Both the position numbers and the translations under genes were made by a program. DNA of 64,000 nt, from the NCBI GenBank assembly GCA_010356995.1, contig ML996698.1, forward strand, positions 906,101 to 970,100. The letters run 5' to 3'. Under the pieces are notes generated by a model that worked only from the letters and a program-made list of their open reading frames with translations, was not told the DNA's origin and did no database searches. Shown piece after piece: positions 11,518 to 23,088 of this stretch. The first letter of the stretch is position 1. Each line of letters starts with the position of its first letter. This DNA comes from Trichodelitschia bisporula (taxonomy: Eukaryota > Ascomycota > Dothideomycetes > Phaeotrichales > Phaeotrichaceae).

Positions 11518-13236
11518 TTTTGGAGCAGGTAAGTGCTGTTTACCCGGCCTGGTCCAACGGTCCACTCTGACTGAGTCTCCTAGATCGCCAGTTTTTACGA
11601 TTGCCTCACGCACATGTCAGCGGCCTGACATCCTTTCCTAGACCGCTTCAATCAAAGAACAGAACTCGACACGCGTGGCTAGCCTGTGCCCACTCAGCTT
11701 TGGGGAATCAGGCCATCTATACGCGGTCGCTGAACGGAGTGATGAGCAGTGAAAACCTGGTGACCAGAATATTGGCTCCCAAACTTCGAGGCCATTCCCT
11801 AAGGTCACTCCCACAGACGGGTTAGGGGTGGGTTAGGGCGATACCGTCAACATTCCTACTGTGGCGGATACCGATCGGCTCTAGTGGAATTTCACTGATG
11901 AAATTTAGATGGTATCGACTGTATTCCTTGATCTGAACTGGCTTTGCTTGACCCAGATCGTGGAGATGCTCCCGGCCTCAAATCGGCTGCCGTTAGCGGA
12001 CACCGCCATAAGTTTACGCCGAAAGGCCCTCCGGACCACCGAAGACGTCCAGTCTCGCGTGTTCTTCTACATTATACTTCTGGTACAGATCTCCCTTCTC
12101 CATGCAGTCGACCTTGCGACTATGAATCGGGAAGAAGCGAAGAACACTCGTCAGGCGAGATGTTCGATGTCAACAGTCGGTATCTAAGGAACTTCGATTT
12201 TTGAACTGATTAGATAGTCCTACTGAGCTAGTGCCGGTTTATGGCAACATGTTGAAGCTCAGATGTCAAGCGTTCCACTTGCTTGATGTTGTTACATTTG
12301 GCTGTGAAGAGTTGCCGACCGGGCCGACGTTGGGACAGGCGGACCGGAATAACCCCGACCCGTCTGGAGAACGACACCACCAACAAGGAGAGGAAAAACC
12401 GTGATAGCTTCCATCGGTCGATCTTGTACAGCCGAGCCATCATGACTGACATTCGTGCAAATTATCTACTGCATCTCCCTCCAGTGGCCTCGGTGTTTTG
12501 ACACGGACCGAGGGAGATTCCGGAAGGTCGTGACGCCGCAGCCCCTACGAGTAAGGTAAATGGCGTTTCAGCGAACGTCGCACCATCCCGGGCGTCGCTC
12601 AAACGCCCTCCCACGAGGAAACACATCGCGACAATTTCGCTATTCAGCCCTGTATCTAACATCCCAACATCATCTTGACAGCTGACCTTATCTCGTCTGA
12701 ACAGCCGGTGACGATCTGATGCTCATACCCAACAACCTCCCCATCTTCGCCCCGTCTGCATCTCAGCAAACCCGAAACTCCAAGATCCCACCTGGAACAT
12801 AGCTGCCCTCCCCGTCCTGATGCCACCTTTCAAGAAGCCCACGATCGCGAACATGGGCCCTGGCGCCCACGGCTCGCCCAGTGTATCCGACTCGTTTTAC
12901 CGCAGTCTCACGCCCACTCTGCCCCCCGCCCCGCGCTCCACCTGACAGTCCATCCGTGCCTGCGACCAACGTGAATCACTCCGCGCGCACACACCATGAT
13001 CTCTTCCGTCGCGACACTTGCAGGCCAGAGCTTCCCAACGGTATGTCCTAGCAACATCTAGTGTGCTCGTGGCCGTTTGGTTTCGCGCGGCCTATCCTGT
13101 CTCGCCCAAGCGCTTGTACCTGCATCCCGGATTCGGGGCTAGCCGAGTCGAGCACAATGCTTCGCGTTTCAATGGTTTTATAAGAGTGCGGTGTGCGCGT
13201 GGTGTTGGCGACCGGTTGCGCGCTTTTCCTTTCAAG
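11518..13236. other. intergenic, 1.7 kb, no gene accepted
   Basis: Short open frames occur on both strands: plus 11909-12187 and 11944-12204; minus 12452-12228 and 12662-12462. None has a recognisable motif or a supported splice pattern. GGGTTAGGGGTGGGTTAGGG near 11819 is an isolated telomere-like word. The region could hold a decayed gene, but I cannot reconstruct one. Confidence 0.35.
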
Positions 13237-14530
13237 ATGCGATCGTCGGTTTTGAGCGTGCTTTTTGCGGCGGCTGGTTCCGCGTGGGCGCAGACGCCGG
13301 ACGGGATATTTCCGCAGGTGCCGAGTGGGCTTACGGTGCAGTTTGGGGAAACGATTGTGCTTGCGGGGGAGACGATACCGATTGATGGTATGGCGCTTTT
13401 TTGCTTCTAGATTGATCTGACAATTGCAGTGGCGCAGAAGCAGCCAACGATCGGCCTCCCGGCAGTGTTGCCGGGCGATAATGAAGGCAAGAAGTTTGTG
13501 CTGGTTATGGTTGGTGAGTAGACGCGCCCGAGTTCCTTACCAAGCTGACGTGAAAGATCTCGATGCGAATGGACCCAGCAACACGCGCCGCAAGCGCCAG
13601 AATAATGAACAGCAGCCAGACGACCCGCAGCATAAAAGCGGACAGTCTACCTACCTACACTACCTGGCTGCAAACCTGACTCTCACCGGCCCATCTTTCA
13701 ATGGCTCCACCCGCCTCGACTCGACCGGCGACCCGCTGGCACCGTACGTCGCGCCCAAGCCCATCACTGGCGGCTCCCACCGATACATGTCACTCGTATT
13801 CGCGCAACCAGATACCTTTACCGTCCCCGATGCCACGAGCGCAGCCATCAAATCCCGCGCAGCATTCGACCTGCGTAAATTCCTCACCGACACCGGCCTA
13901 CAGCTGCCGCTCTGGGGCAACAACTTCATCGTCGTCAGCAGCACGCCCAGCTCCTCCGCCTCCACAAAGGCCTCCATCACCGGCGGGAGCACCCGCACGT
14001 CGCTAGTGACAGACCACAGCACCACGACCTTCCCCGACGGTGTAGAAGCTACGTACCTCATCACACGCACAACCACCGAAATCGTCCCTACCAACGCTGC
14101 CGCCGCCGGCTCGCGCTCCAGCTTCGACGCCAAGACTTTCCCCGCGGGGATCATCTTTACCACCGGCATCAGCGGTCTAGTCACGCAGACCACCGTCAGC
14201 CGGAGTACGTACACCACCACACTCACTGGCGCCGACGGCGTAAGCTCTTTCGTCACGACCGGGACGGCGACGCTGGTGGTTACGTTGACCGGGGTGCCGG
14301 CGGTCGAGCGCAGTACGCTGAGCACGAGCGGTGTATTTACTAGCACCGGTGTATCGATCGGCGCGGATGGGAAGCCGACAACGTTTACGAGTACGTTTAC
14401 CAGTGCGGGCGTGACGACGGTTACCAGGCCGGCGTTTGCGACGACGGCGGCGGCGGCGGGGCGGGTTGGCGATGGGGTAGGGGAGAGGGCTGGGATGGCG
14501 GTTTTGGGGGCGTTGTTGGTTTGGTTCTAA
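13237..14530 (+). CDS. secreted GPI-anchored PEBP-like protein
   Basis: A phosphatidylethanolamine-binding-protein-like domain fused to a Ser/Thr-rich stalk and a GPI signal, so it probably sits at the cell surface. Exons: 13237-13387, 13430-13513 and 13557-14530; 402 residues. A signal peptide (MRSSVLSVLFAAAGSAWAQ) starts the protein. The PEBP fold is suggested by FVLVMVDLDANGP, the HYLAANLTL strand, PITGGSHRYMSLVFAQP and AAFDLRKFLTDTGLQLPLWG, in the usual order. About 170 Ser/Thr-rich residues follow. The C-terminus has a small-residue omega region and a hydrophobic tail (GMAVLGALLVWF), typical of a GPI signal. Both introns are phase 1 and 42-43 nt long. Ligand and function are unknown; fungal PEBPs include inhibitors of carboxypeptidase Y and Ras-pathway modulators. 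Confidence 0.85.
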
Positions 14531-15086
14531 TGTATTATTATGGGTTTGGAGGGGGGATTTGGAGTTGGGATGATACCTCGTGTGGGCGAATTATGGATGG
14601 CTTATGTTTGGTTTCGTTGGGATTGTGGTTGTGTACGTCAGCGAAAGCTTGGTAGGAATGACTGTGCCGAGGGGACGTGTGTCTGGTGTCAGGCCACTCA
14701 TATTCGGATGCCGCCTCATGCCCATGTGTAGACGATGAGACAGTGTCTTTGATCGAATTGATTGTCACACATTTCTCTATATCAGGCAGGGAGCTTGAAC
14801 AGTGCTAGCTAAAGAGCATGGTGATTCGATGTTAGTATATATAGCGGTCCCACCACGCTCCAGCGTCAGGAATCATCACACATCAGTCAAGCTTTCTGAA
14901 CCCGTGGGACGCGTCACCGAGCTTACGATGATACCAATAAGGCTTGCAGCATTCCTTGAGTGCCAGTGCTTTTCTTTGCTGCCCTACATGTCGGTCCCGA
15001 ACGCACTCACCGCCAGGAACTGATATATAAATCAGCTGGCACCCATCGGGCAGCAGATAACACCTTAGCAAAATATTTAGAACCAA
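14531..15086. other. intergenic with a TATA-like box
   Basis: No gene seen. A TATATAA word at 15024-15030 lies 57 nt upstream of the small hydrophobic reading frame at 15087 and could drive it or the gene that follows. Confidence 0.35.
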
Positions 15087-15176
15087 ATGGGCCGTTTCTC
15101 CAAACTGCTGGCAGCTCTTTCAATCGTTTTCGAGAGTCTGGCGTGCATCCTTTTGATTTTGGCGATCTGCGTTTAG
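15087..15176 (+). CDS. candidate 29-residue single-span peptide or exon 1
   Basis: A short frame (MGRFSKLLAALSIVFESL, then a Leu/Ile-rich run) looks like a signal anchor and follows a good TATA box. It stops at TAG before any strong donor. It may be a micropeptide, a first exon of the downstream gene, or chance; I could not join it in phase to the downstream exon. Confidence 0.2.
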   Translation: MGRFSKLLAALSIVFESLACILLILAICV

Positions 15177-15226
15177 CTCGTGGCTCCGGCTTTTCTCAAC
15201 AGCATATTGCTAGACACCAGAGGTAG

Positions 15227-16071
15227 ACACCAGAGGTAGCGTGCTTTACATTCCTCCTTTGGCGATATCTCACGTTGCGTAGCACCGTTCTCCCGTCATT
15301 CCACCCGTTGCGGATCACTCCTCATGTCCGATCTTCCTCCCTAGAGCGAATTCTAGCCTTACTGGCCAGACCACACCTAGAGGTGGCATCCCAGACCTCC
15401 AAGGAGCTCGTTCTCACTGAGGAACAGCGATCCGTCCGCGATTGGGCAATTGCCACCCTCGAAGAGGGCAACCGGCGTCTGGATTTGAATGTAGCGCCTC
15501 CGAGGGTGCGCGTAGGTATGGGGACGGCCGAAAAGGAAGAAGAACTGAGGTGCCTGGAGAGTGAGTTCTCAAGGTACCCTAACAGCTGACATAAGATGCC
15601 TTGCAGACGTCAAAGCCGAGTTGAAGAAGGCAAATGACGCTTTTTCCAGATACTTCAGTTGGTTGGAAGAAGGCGGCGATGAGCAGTATATTCCCCACTC
15701 CTTCCCCCGGCAGGGGGATCTCTGGTCCGAGACGAGGACCGTCTTCCTAGAGCTGGAAATGGGGGGCCACTCCGGCATCCAGGAGGCCTTCGAGAGGGTG
15801 TACTGTATCGGCTTCGTGGATGCGCAAAGGGTGGTCCTGGCCTTTTCATACCCGTTTTGTGGGTGAGGTAGATTACCTGGTCACTTGCAGGATGGAGGTC
15901 CTGGGGCAGAATTCCTGGGTGGACGTCATCTGTCAACAGAGGCTGGCGGCTTATGTCCAGAAGTACCTGAACACGCTGGAGGCCGAGAGGGCCCATGTGT
16001 TCCGCTGGGAATCGGGCACTCTGTTCTGCCATATGGACAAGCTTGTGAGGGAAGTCCTACCCGCAACGTAG
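15227..16071 (+). CDS. unrecognised protein, 5' end unresolved
   Basis: I do not recognise this gene. The first exon is open from 15227 to 15560 but holds no convincing ATG, so the start is missing or lies in an upstream exon. A clean 46-nt intron (15561-15606, GTGAGT...TTGCAG) joins in phase to the second exon. The second intron ends at 15890. Its donor is either 15863, giving an implausibly short 28-nt intron, or 15800 (GTACTG, 91 nt); both keep frame. The protein is soluble and helical, rich in Glu, Arg and Trp. Readable pieces include LERILALLARPHLEVASQTS, DVKAELKKANDAFSRYF and MEVLGQNSWVDVICQQRL. A 13-bp direct repeat (AGACACCAGAGGT twice) sits at about 15212-15237. Confidence 0.5.
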
Positions 16072-16576
16072 TACGAGTGCAGCGACGTCCTTGACTATAG
16101 CGCCGATGTTTTCCAGCCGGGGGGTACTCGTGGGCGTGCGGAAGGTTTGGGAGTTTCTACCTTAAGTGTTGTAATTATTACTGCTCACGATCCAATAGTT
16201 CTCACATTGGCTCAAGAAGGTCTGAATATCAACCTAATCAAGCTCATCCCCATCCCGCTAGCCGTCGATAAGCTCTCCTCCCCTGCCCAGCCCACATGCA
16301 GCCTTGCCCCCTCGCCAGCCAATCACCCCCGCTCCCACCCTCCGGACTAATAACCACCACACCTTTCCACCATACAACCTCGACCCCGGCACGAGCCTTG
16401 CCGTACCCTAATCGCGCACCCACCGCCCGCGCGGGACCACTGCGGGGTCCTGCGTCTCCCTTGCGAGGTCGCGGTCCTTGGTCGTACCGTTCTACAGTGC
16501 GTACAAAGGAGATCTGAGTCCCACCGTCGCGGCCCACAGCTTCTCCCCCCGCTGTCTCCTCCCCCGCCTAACGAAC
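16072..16576. other. intergenic, promoter of the P450 gene
   Basis: About 500 bp with a strongly CT/CA-rich strand asymmetry from 16240 to 16570 leading to the P450 start codon, as is common in fungal leaders. No TATA box or gene recognised. Confidence 0.45.
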
Positions 16577-18203
16577 ATGGCCATCGACCTCCCCCTCCCG
16601 CTCCCCGCGCTCCTCGCCCTCGCCTTCGGATTCTACGTCCTCACCCGGCGCATCGCGGCCTACTCCCGGCTCTCACACATCCCCGGCCCCCGCTGGCACG
16701 CCTGGTCCCGCCTGCCGCTGGCATGGACGTACCTCTCCCCCACCCAGCATCTCGAAATCTACGGCCTGCACCGCAAATACGGGCCCCTAGTGCGTCTCGG
16801 GCCGAACATGGTTCTCTGCAGCGACGCGCGGGTCTCAGCAATGATGAACGCGCCGGGCTCGAAATACATCCGGAGTGACTGGTTCAGCACGTTTAAGCTC
16901 AAGCCGCGGTGTGATAATATATTTAGTGTGCGGGATGAGAAGAAGCATAGCGATTTGAGGCGGAAGATGGGGTTGGGGTATGCGGGGAAGGAAGTTCCGG
17001 GATTGGAGGGGAGGATTGATGTGCATGTGCAGAACTGGGTGGAGATGGTGAGGAGGAAGTATGTTGTGGGGAAGGAAGGGGTGCGGCCGGCGATGGATCT
17101 GGCGCAGCAGGCGCAGTTTTTTACGCTGGATGTTATTTCGGACCTGGCGTTTAATGCGCCGTTTGGGGATATTCCCGCGGAGGAGGATAAGTTTGCGTAT
17201 GTGAAGGTTAGTCAGGAGGCGATGAGCAGCATTAATATGCTGGGGATCTTTCCGCATGTGTATCGCTGGATTGAGCAGAGTCGGTTGATTGATTTGATTG
17301 CGCCGAGTTCGAAGGATAAGACGGGTATGGGGCCGATTGTGGGGATTGCGAAGGAGCAGGTGGCGAAGAGGTTTGAGAATCCGGAGTTGCGAAATGAGAT
17401 GGATATGCTCGGGTCTTTTCTTCGCCATGGGTTGAGCCAGGAGGAGGCGGAGTCGGAGACGGTGCTGCAGATGTGGGTCCCTCCCCCCCCCCCCCCCAAT
17501 ATCCCCTCGCGTTCGGGGCTGATAAAGCAGACTGGCGGGCTCAGACACCGCCGCCACGGCCATCCGCACCATCTTCCTGTATCTCCTGACTAACCCGCGC
17601 ATCCTGAACACACTCCGCGCAGAAATCGATAATGCGGTCAGGGAGGGCAAGTGCTCGGCCCCCGTTACGGATGTCGAGGCTCGTGCGATGCCGTACCTGC
17701 AGGGCGTGATTAAGGAGGGGCTGAGGCTACATCCGCCCGTCGTGGGACTCGCGCTTAAGATCGTGCCGCCGGGGGGGGATACCGTGTGCGGGAAGTTTTT
17801 GCCGGGGGGGACGAAGCTTGGGTGGGTTTGCCTCTCTGAGGAAGTGTGGGCGCCGCTAATGGGGTACTTTAGGCCGTGCTGGTGGGCCTTCGGCCGCAAC
17901 GAAGAGGTCTTCGGGCCGGACATCGAGGTGTTCCGCCCGGAGCGGTGGATCGAGGCGGCTGCGGCTGGGGACCCGGAGAAACTAACCCTCATGGAGCGAG
18001 CAGTGGATTCGATTTTCAGTTCTGGCCGGTTTAAGTGTCTGGGCATCACGGTGGCGCTGGTAGAGCTGAATAAGGTGTTTGTGGAGATGGTGAGGCGGTT
18101 TGAGATGGAGGTTGTGGATCCATTGAGGCCAATGGAGTCGATTTGTAATAGTGTGTTTTTGCAGCATAAGTTTTGGGTGAGGGTTATGGAGAGGGAGATG
18201 TAG
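16577..18203 (+). CDS. cytochrome P450, pisatin-demethylase-like
   Basis: Microsomal haem-thiolate monooxygenase. Exons: 16577-17472, 17531-17821 and 17873-18203; 505 residues, a normal length. It has an N-terminal membrane anchor (LPALLALAFGFYVLTRRI) and a Pro-rich hinge (IPGPRWHAW). The I-helix oxygen-activation motif AGSDT is at about 301-305, the K-helix ExxR (EGLR) at 361-364 and PERW at 418-421. The haem loop FSSGRFKCLG is at 444-453, with Cys451 as ligand. The loop has the FxxGRxxCxG form seen in fungal CYPs of the pisatin demethylase type. The second intron (51 nt, in frame, no stop) is inferred because removing it restores the expected GTKLGPCWWAFGRNEEVFG segment. The first intron carries a 15-C tract just after its donor. 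The substrate cannot be told from sequence; a cognate reductase is not nearby. Confidence 0.9.
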
Positions 18204-19572
18204 GGGGTTCGTTTGGGTGAGGGTTTCTTGGGCCGTGAGAGCAATGATGTTGCGTCCGGTTTTGGTATGCTGATTTCGGATGCAGTTTAGATTGCTAGTA
18301 CCGATAGGATGGACGTCATGAGATGCCCGCGTGGAAGCATCCCAATCACCAGCGATCCGATGCCTATGCTGTGACCGGGTTCCGATGGAAGGTGTTGCCG
18401 GTTGATGTCTTCGGTATGCCGACATCCCCGACTGCGAACTCGCTCCGCCCACCCTCGGTGGGCTTCCATCGCGACTTCGTTTTCAAGGCCTTGGCTCATG
18501 TCACATCTTCTACCCATAAAAGGGCGACAGACAACGCTGTTTTTCCATCTCAGCTTCCTCCTACCTCACCTCACCATCACTTCGACAATCTCACGCTCTC
18601 AACACCCCCACACTTCATTCAAGGCAGTGATGCCGAATCCGCACAGAAACTTGCCGATGCCGGCCTCCTGGCTTAGAACAATGGAAGAGCGAGTATTTTG
18701 ACCTGGTCCGGCTTCGTTCATCCGCGATCAGCCGGAAGCGGGGCCAATGGGCCCGGAATAATACCAGTGCCTGGCCGCACACGGTATAAAAAATCCGAAT
18801 CGTAAGCTCTGTTCGAGGGCCAGCGTTTTCTTCTCTTCCTCCTCGAGCCATAACTTGCCTGCCCACCATATCTTTCATTACCAGACACAAGAACGGAGGA
18901 GAATAAAGTCGCTCTTATTCTAAGACATTAGACACTCCGAGGCTTCCAGACATTGCTGATGCGATCCTTGACCTTTCCCGAACTTGTCTGGCAGATAAAA
19001 TGGGACAGATCTAGGGCCGCCTTTGCAACATCTGAGAGCCTCCGAATGCCTCATTGCATGGAACAAGAGTGGTCTTATCACTTCCGTTCTTGCGCCTCGT
19101 AGACTCTTTACCTTCAATTCGGACCGCTATTTAGTATACTACAGTAGACCAGAAAGGCTTGGACATATCGTTGTCTGAAGGTAGATCGGGAATTCTGGAG
19201 ACTGACGGATTTCGGACAGCAGGCAGACATTTGTACAGTCTTAGCGTACGCCGTCGGAGTGATGATGGACACGGGCAAATCAACGGTGCTGACGCTCTCC
19301 TCTTCGTCATCTTGGGCTCGAGCAGAAATACAAATTCAACTGCGTACCTTGCTTGATGGAATTTGCTGTGACTTGCCCCTAGACAAATTGGCCCGAGGCT
19401 GAATGAGGCCGCCTCTTACGTTCATAGGGCCTTCGCATTACGGTATGTGGAGCGCAGAGGCTCAGATTTCATCAGTACATACGAATGCAAGAGGACAGTG
19501 CACCCACATTCATCCAACCTCTACCCAAAAAACACCTCCATTGTCTACTGTAGTACTTTCCATATTCTATAC
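18204..19572. other. intergenic between convergent genes
   Basis: About 1.4 kb between the ends of the P450 gene and the aminotransferase gene. Open frames are short and not protein-like. No repeat or regulatory site is evident. Confidence 0.45.
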
Positions 19573-21183
19573 CTAAGCGGGAGCCTTATACCCAACCTCC
19601 CCCAACGCCTCCCCCAACGCCTTGACCGCCTTATCGGCATCCCCCCTCTTAGGATCAGTAACACTGACCCCCATATGCCCAATCCGAATATACCTCGTAG
19701 CACACTCCCTATGCAACCCCCCCGCAAACACCACCCCCCTAGCCAGAATCTTCGGCAAAACATCCGGCGGCGCAATCCCCTCCGGCAACCAAATAGCAGT
19801 CATCCCATTCGCCTGGTCCTCCTCCCTGGCCGCAAGCTGCTTCAACCCGAGTGCCGCAACCGCTTGCTTGATTTTCTTACTCGCGGCAGCGTGGACGGCG
19901 AAGCGCTCCTCGAGTGGCTTGGACAGGATTTGGGTTAGAGAAACGTGCAAAGCCCGCACGAGCTGCGGCGACGGCGTCGCGAAGTACATCGGCTTCTTCG
20001 CCTCGTACGCGCGCATGATCGGGAGCCAATTGGCCCAGCTCGCGAAGTAGGCCGCGGGCGGACTCGTGCGGTTCTCGAAAGCCGCAATAGCACGACCCGA
20101 GGTCATGAGGATGGACAGGCCCGCGGGACATCCGATTGCTTTTTGGCTCGCGGTGAGCACGACGTCCAGGCCCCAGGCGTCGAAGGCGATGGGCTCGCAC
20201 CCTGCGCTGCAGACGGCGTCGACGACGATGAGGGTCTGCGGGGAGACGCGGTGGACTAGGTCTGCGATTGCCTTCACGTCGGAGAGGACGCCGGTGGAGG
20301 TGTCGACGTGGGTTATGGTGATTATTTTATATGGCTTCTCTGTAAGCGCGGCCTCGATTTCGGAGAGAGAGGGGCGGGAGCCGATGGGGGCTTTGAGTTG
20401 GGTGGGCACGGCGCCGTAGGCGGACAGGCAGTCGGCGAAGGAGTCGGCGAAGTAACCTGTGTGGAGCACGAGGATTTGGTCGCCGGGCTGGGTGAGGTTG
20501 GCGGCGACTTGGTCCCACCCCAAAGTGCCGGAGCCGGAGATGACGAAGGGCTGGGCGGTGGGGTCGGTGGATTGGAAGAGCGACCGGAGTTGCGTGAGCG
20601 TGTCGCCGAAGACGGTGACGAAGGGGGCGCCGACGTGGGATTCACTTTTGCGGTGTTAGTGGGGTTGGGAGGGTGGGAGGGGGGGGGGGGGGGGAAAGTA
20701 CCCGAAGTGACTCATGGCGGAGAGGACGGCATCGTCGAATTCGATGGGGCCTGGGATGAGGAGGGTGGGGTGTTCGGCTTGAGCGGACATCTTGGGCTGC
20801 GGGGTTTGCGTTGGTTTGGTGACGGCGGGGGAGGGAGGGACGGCTTCAGTAGAAGCAGTCGCCGTAGTAGCAGAGTCGTGAACAACCGTATCCTTGCCCT
20901 CAAACGCACGAATCTTCGCCTCAATATCTGGCGACAAGCGCAGCTGCTTGAGCAAATCCTTTTCGTCTAGTTCTTTCTCCCCGCGATCGACCTCCGGTTT
21001 CGGACGCTGGCGGCGGAAATGCGGAGTGTGGGTCTGCGCTGTGACAATCTGGACGTCGTCGGAGGGCGATGAGGAGCGCTCGGTGCTAAACGGCGTGTTG
21101 AGTTCGATGACGGGTGCGGCGTCCTTTTGCTCGCTGAGGTGTCGTGAGAAAAGACGCAGGCGGGGTAGGGCGCGGGATGCCAT
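19573..21183 (-). CDS. AGX1: alanine-glyoxylate aminotransferase with N-terminal extension
   Basis: PLP-dependent class V aminotransferase making glycine from glyoxylate with alanine (or serine) as donor. Two exons, 21183-20702 and 20644-19573, with a 57-nt intron carrying a 16-nt poly-C tract. The catalytic domain starts at Met132 (ATG at 20790; MSAQAEHPTLLIPGPIEFDD) and runs about 386 residues, the usual family length. The PLP lysine is in LTASQKAIGCPAG. Other signatures are SGSGTLGWDQV, THVDTSTGVLSDVKAI, VDAVCSAG and CATRYIRIGHMG. Upstream of Met132 the same exon stays open to an ATG at 21183, adding 131 residues. These begin like a mitochondrial presequence (MASRALPRLRLFSRHLSE) and continue low-complexity. 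The two starts could give two isoforms. The C-terminus (KAPA) is not a PTS1. VPS29 lies divergently 625 bp away. Confidence 0.9.
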
Positions 21184-21808
21184 GCCGGCGGCGGCCGAGG
21201 ATGACGGTCGGGTCGGCGGGATGCGGCGGGCCAGGGTGACGAGGATCCGGGGGGCTTGCAGGGTGTCGGTTTTCGTGTGTTTTGGCGACGGGTTGCGCGA
21301 GGGATGTTTGGGCGGTTGGTGAGGGTTTGCTGTTAAAGACGAGATGGATGAGTCTTTAAGGAACTCTTTTGTCGGTGGAGGGTTGTTGGGGGGCTTACGG
21401 CCTGCTTTCTAAGGAATTGTGGATTCGGGAAGGGGACGCGGCACGGGTGAGAGGACGAGACGCGAAAGTTTGCAGAGGAGGCGAGATATGAAGAGCGCGA
21501 TATGTCCAACGGTGAGCGAGACAAGAAGCGATGACCACGGCCAAAACGAACGGCACAGTTTAAGAGATCGAGAGAACGAAAGACGCGACGAAACGCGAAA
21601 AACACTCTCAGCTTCGAGCCTCGCTGCCTCATCCCCCCCCCCTGAGCGCTTATCCTAATCGAGACAGCACGCGCACAGCCACCACCTCCACCCGGTACTA
21701 CGTTATCCCGCCCCGTGCATCCCGCATCCTCACCTCCCCATGAGGCTGTCACCAGCCAGCGCATAGCAAGCTCACCACCGCCCAGTCCTCCCCGAAGCCT
21801 ACCTAGCC
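21184..21808. promoter_or_regulatory. divergent promoter region, aminotransferase and VPS29
   Basis: A 625-bp gap between the start codons of two divergent genes must hold both promoters. It is purine-rich on one side and CT-rich toward VPS29. No TATA or other named site is clear. If the aminotransferase is also translated from Met132, its short leader would include the extension coding sequence. Confidence 0.4.
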
Positions 21809-22595
21809 ATGTCGTCCCGCCTCGTCCTCTGCCTGGGCGACCTCTTCATCCCCGACCGCGCCGCGGTAAGCCGTCCACCCGCCTCGGACCCCCGCCCTCC
21901 ATAAGCACAAGCTCACACGCGCAGGACATCCCGCAAAAGGTACGCCCCGCCTTCCACCTCCTACCTGTCACCTAGCCTACCCTCCTAACCCGTCCGCCCT
22001 ATAGTTCCGCAAACTCCTCTCCCCCGGCAAAATCTCCCAAATCCTCTGCCTGGGGAACCTAACCGACAAACCAACCCACACCTTCCTGCGCTCCCTCGCC
22101 CCAGACCTGCAACTCGTCAAAGGCTCCTTCGACACCGACTCCTCCCTCGCGCTCTCCCGCGTCGTGACCCACGGATCGCTCCGTATCGGGTTCACGCACG
22201 GCCATACCATAATCCCCCCAGGAGACCAAGATTCCCTCCTGATCGCGGCAAGGCAGATGGATGTAGATGTGCTGCTTTGGGGCGGCACGCATAGATTTGA
22301 GGCGTATGAGCTCGAGGGGAAGTTTTTTGTTAATCCGGGGAGTGCGACGGGGGCGACGGCTACGGGGTGGTGGCCGGAGGGAGAGGATCCGGTGCCGAGC
22401 TTTGTGCTTATGGACGTGAGTTTATGAGTGTTTTGTTATCAGTGTTTGGCTATGGGTTTGGGGGAAGAGGCTGACACGCGCTAGGTCCAGGGCGATGTGC
22501 TGGTGCTGTATGTGTACCAGCTGAGGAAGGATGCGAATGGGGTGGAGAATGTGGGGGTGGAGAAGGTTAGCTTCCGCAAGGGGGGGGTGCAGTGA
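21809..22595 (+). CDS. VPS29: retromer subunit Vps29
   Basis: Metallophosphoesterase-fold subunit of the retromer cargo-selective trimer, acting in endosome-to-Golgi recycling. Exons: 21809-21865, 21925-21939, 22005-22415 and 22485-22595; 197 residues. Exon 2 is a 15-nt microexon coding DIPQK. Phase-0 junctions give MSSRLVLCLGDLFIPDRAA, DIPQK, then FRKLLSPGKISQILCLGNLT. Family marks present are GDLFIPDR, LCLGNLTDKPTHTFL, VKGSFDTD, GFTHGHTIIPPGD, WGGTHRFEAYE and NPGSATGA. As in other eukaryotic Vps29 proteins, the metal site is the degenerate, non-enzymatic form. The end (VSFRKGGVQ) is close to the usual family end. Confidence 0.94.
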
Positions 22596-23088
22596 GCACT
22601 GCGCTCTGGTACGCGGCGAGACGTAGCGAGGGGAGCCGTAACGTGGAGCCTGAGCTGTAGCATACGCCTTTACGGAGAGTTGGGACGCGCCGCATCCCGG
22701 GCGTTTGATATGGGTTCTTTCTTGGACCACACTTGATATCCAATTGCGGGCTTGCAAGCCGTTTTTCCTATCTTGCCGCCTTGTGGGGCTCCATGGACCT
22801 TGAATACAGGTCGCCAGCGCATCTCGCCGTACATCAATCCTGCATCGAAGCCTTTCGACCCGCCAGATCACTTCGTGTGCCCCACACTGGGTCACCATTC
22901 CGGGCAAGATGCACGAGCGCACCGAGTACGCCCGGAGCATACCGTTCCATCTCGCGCATCCGCATGGTGTACGATAACCACTACGGCAACAATCCAAGGC
23001 AAGTTCCCTCCCCCCGGCGTCCCTCATTCCCCTCCTCCGCCGCGCCTCGAAACGCAGCACACCTCCCGCAGGAGCAAAGTCGTATCGC

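Noticed and set aside
11271-11650. plus-strand exon-like reading with a GTAAGT donor at 11528
   Set aside because: Locally protein-like, but the minus-strand model explains the same bases with four phase-consistent exons and continues into a longer protein.
16835-18244. 469-codon minus-strand frame over the P450 gene
   Set aside because: Antisense to all P450 exons and introns; His/Pro/Arg-rich composition typical of a shadow frame.
19573-19590. C-terminal PTS1 on the aminotransferase
   Set aside because: The last residues are KAPA, which is not an SKL-type peroxisomal signal.
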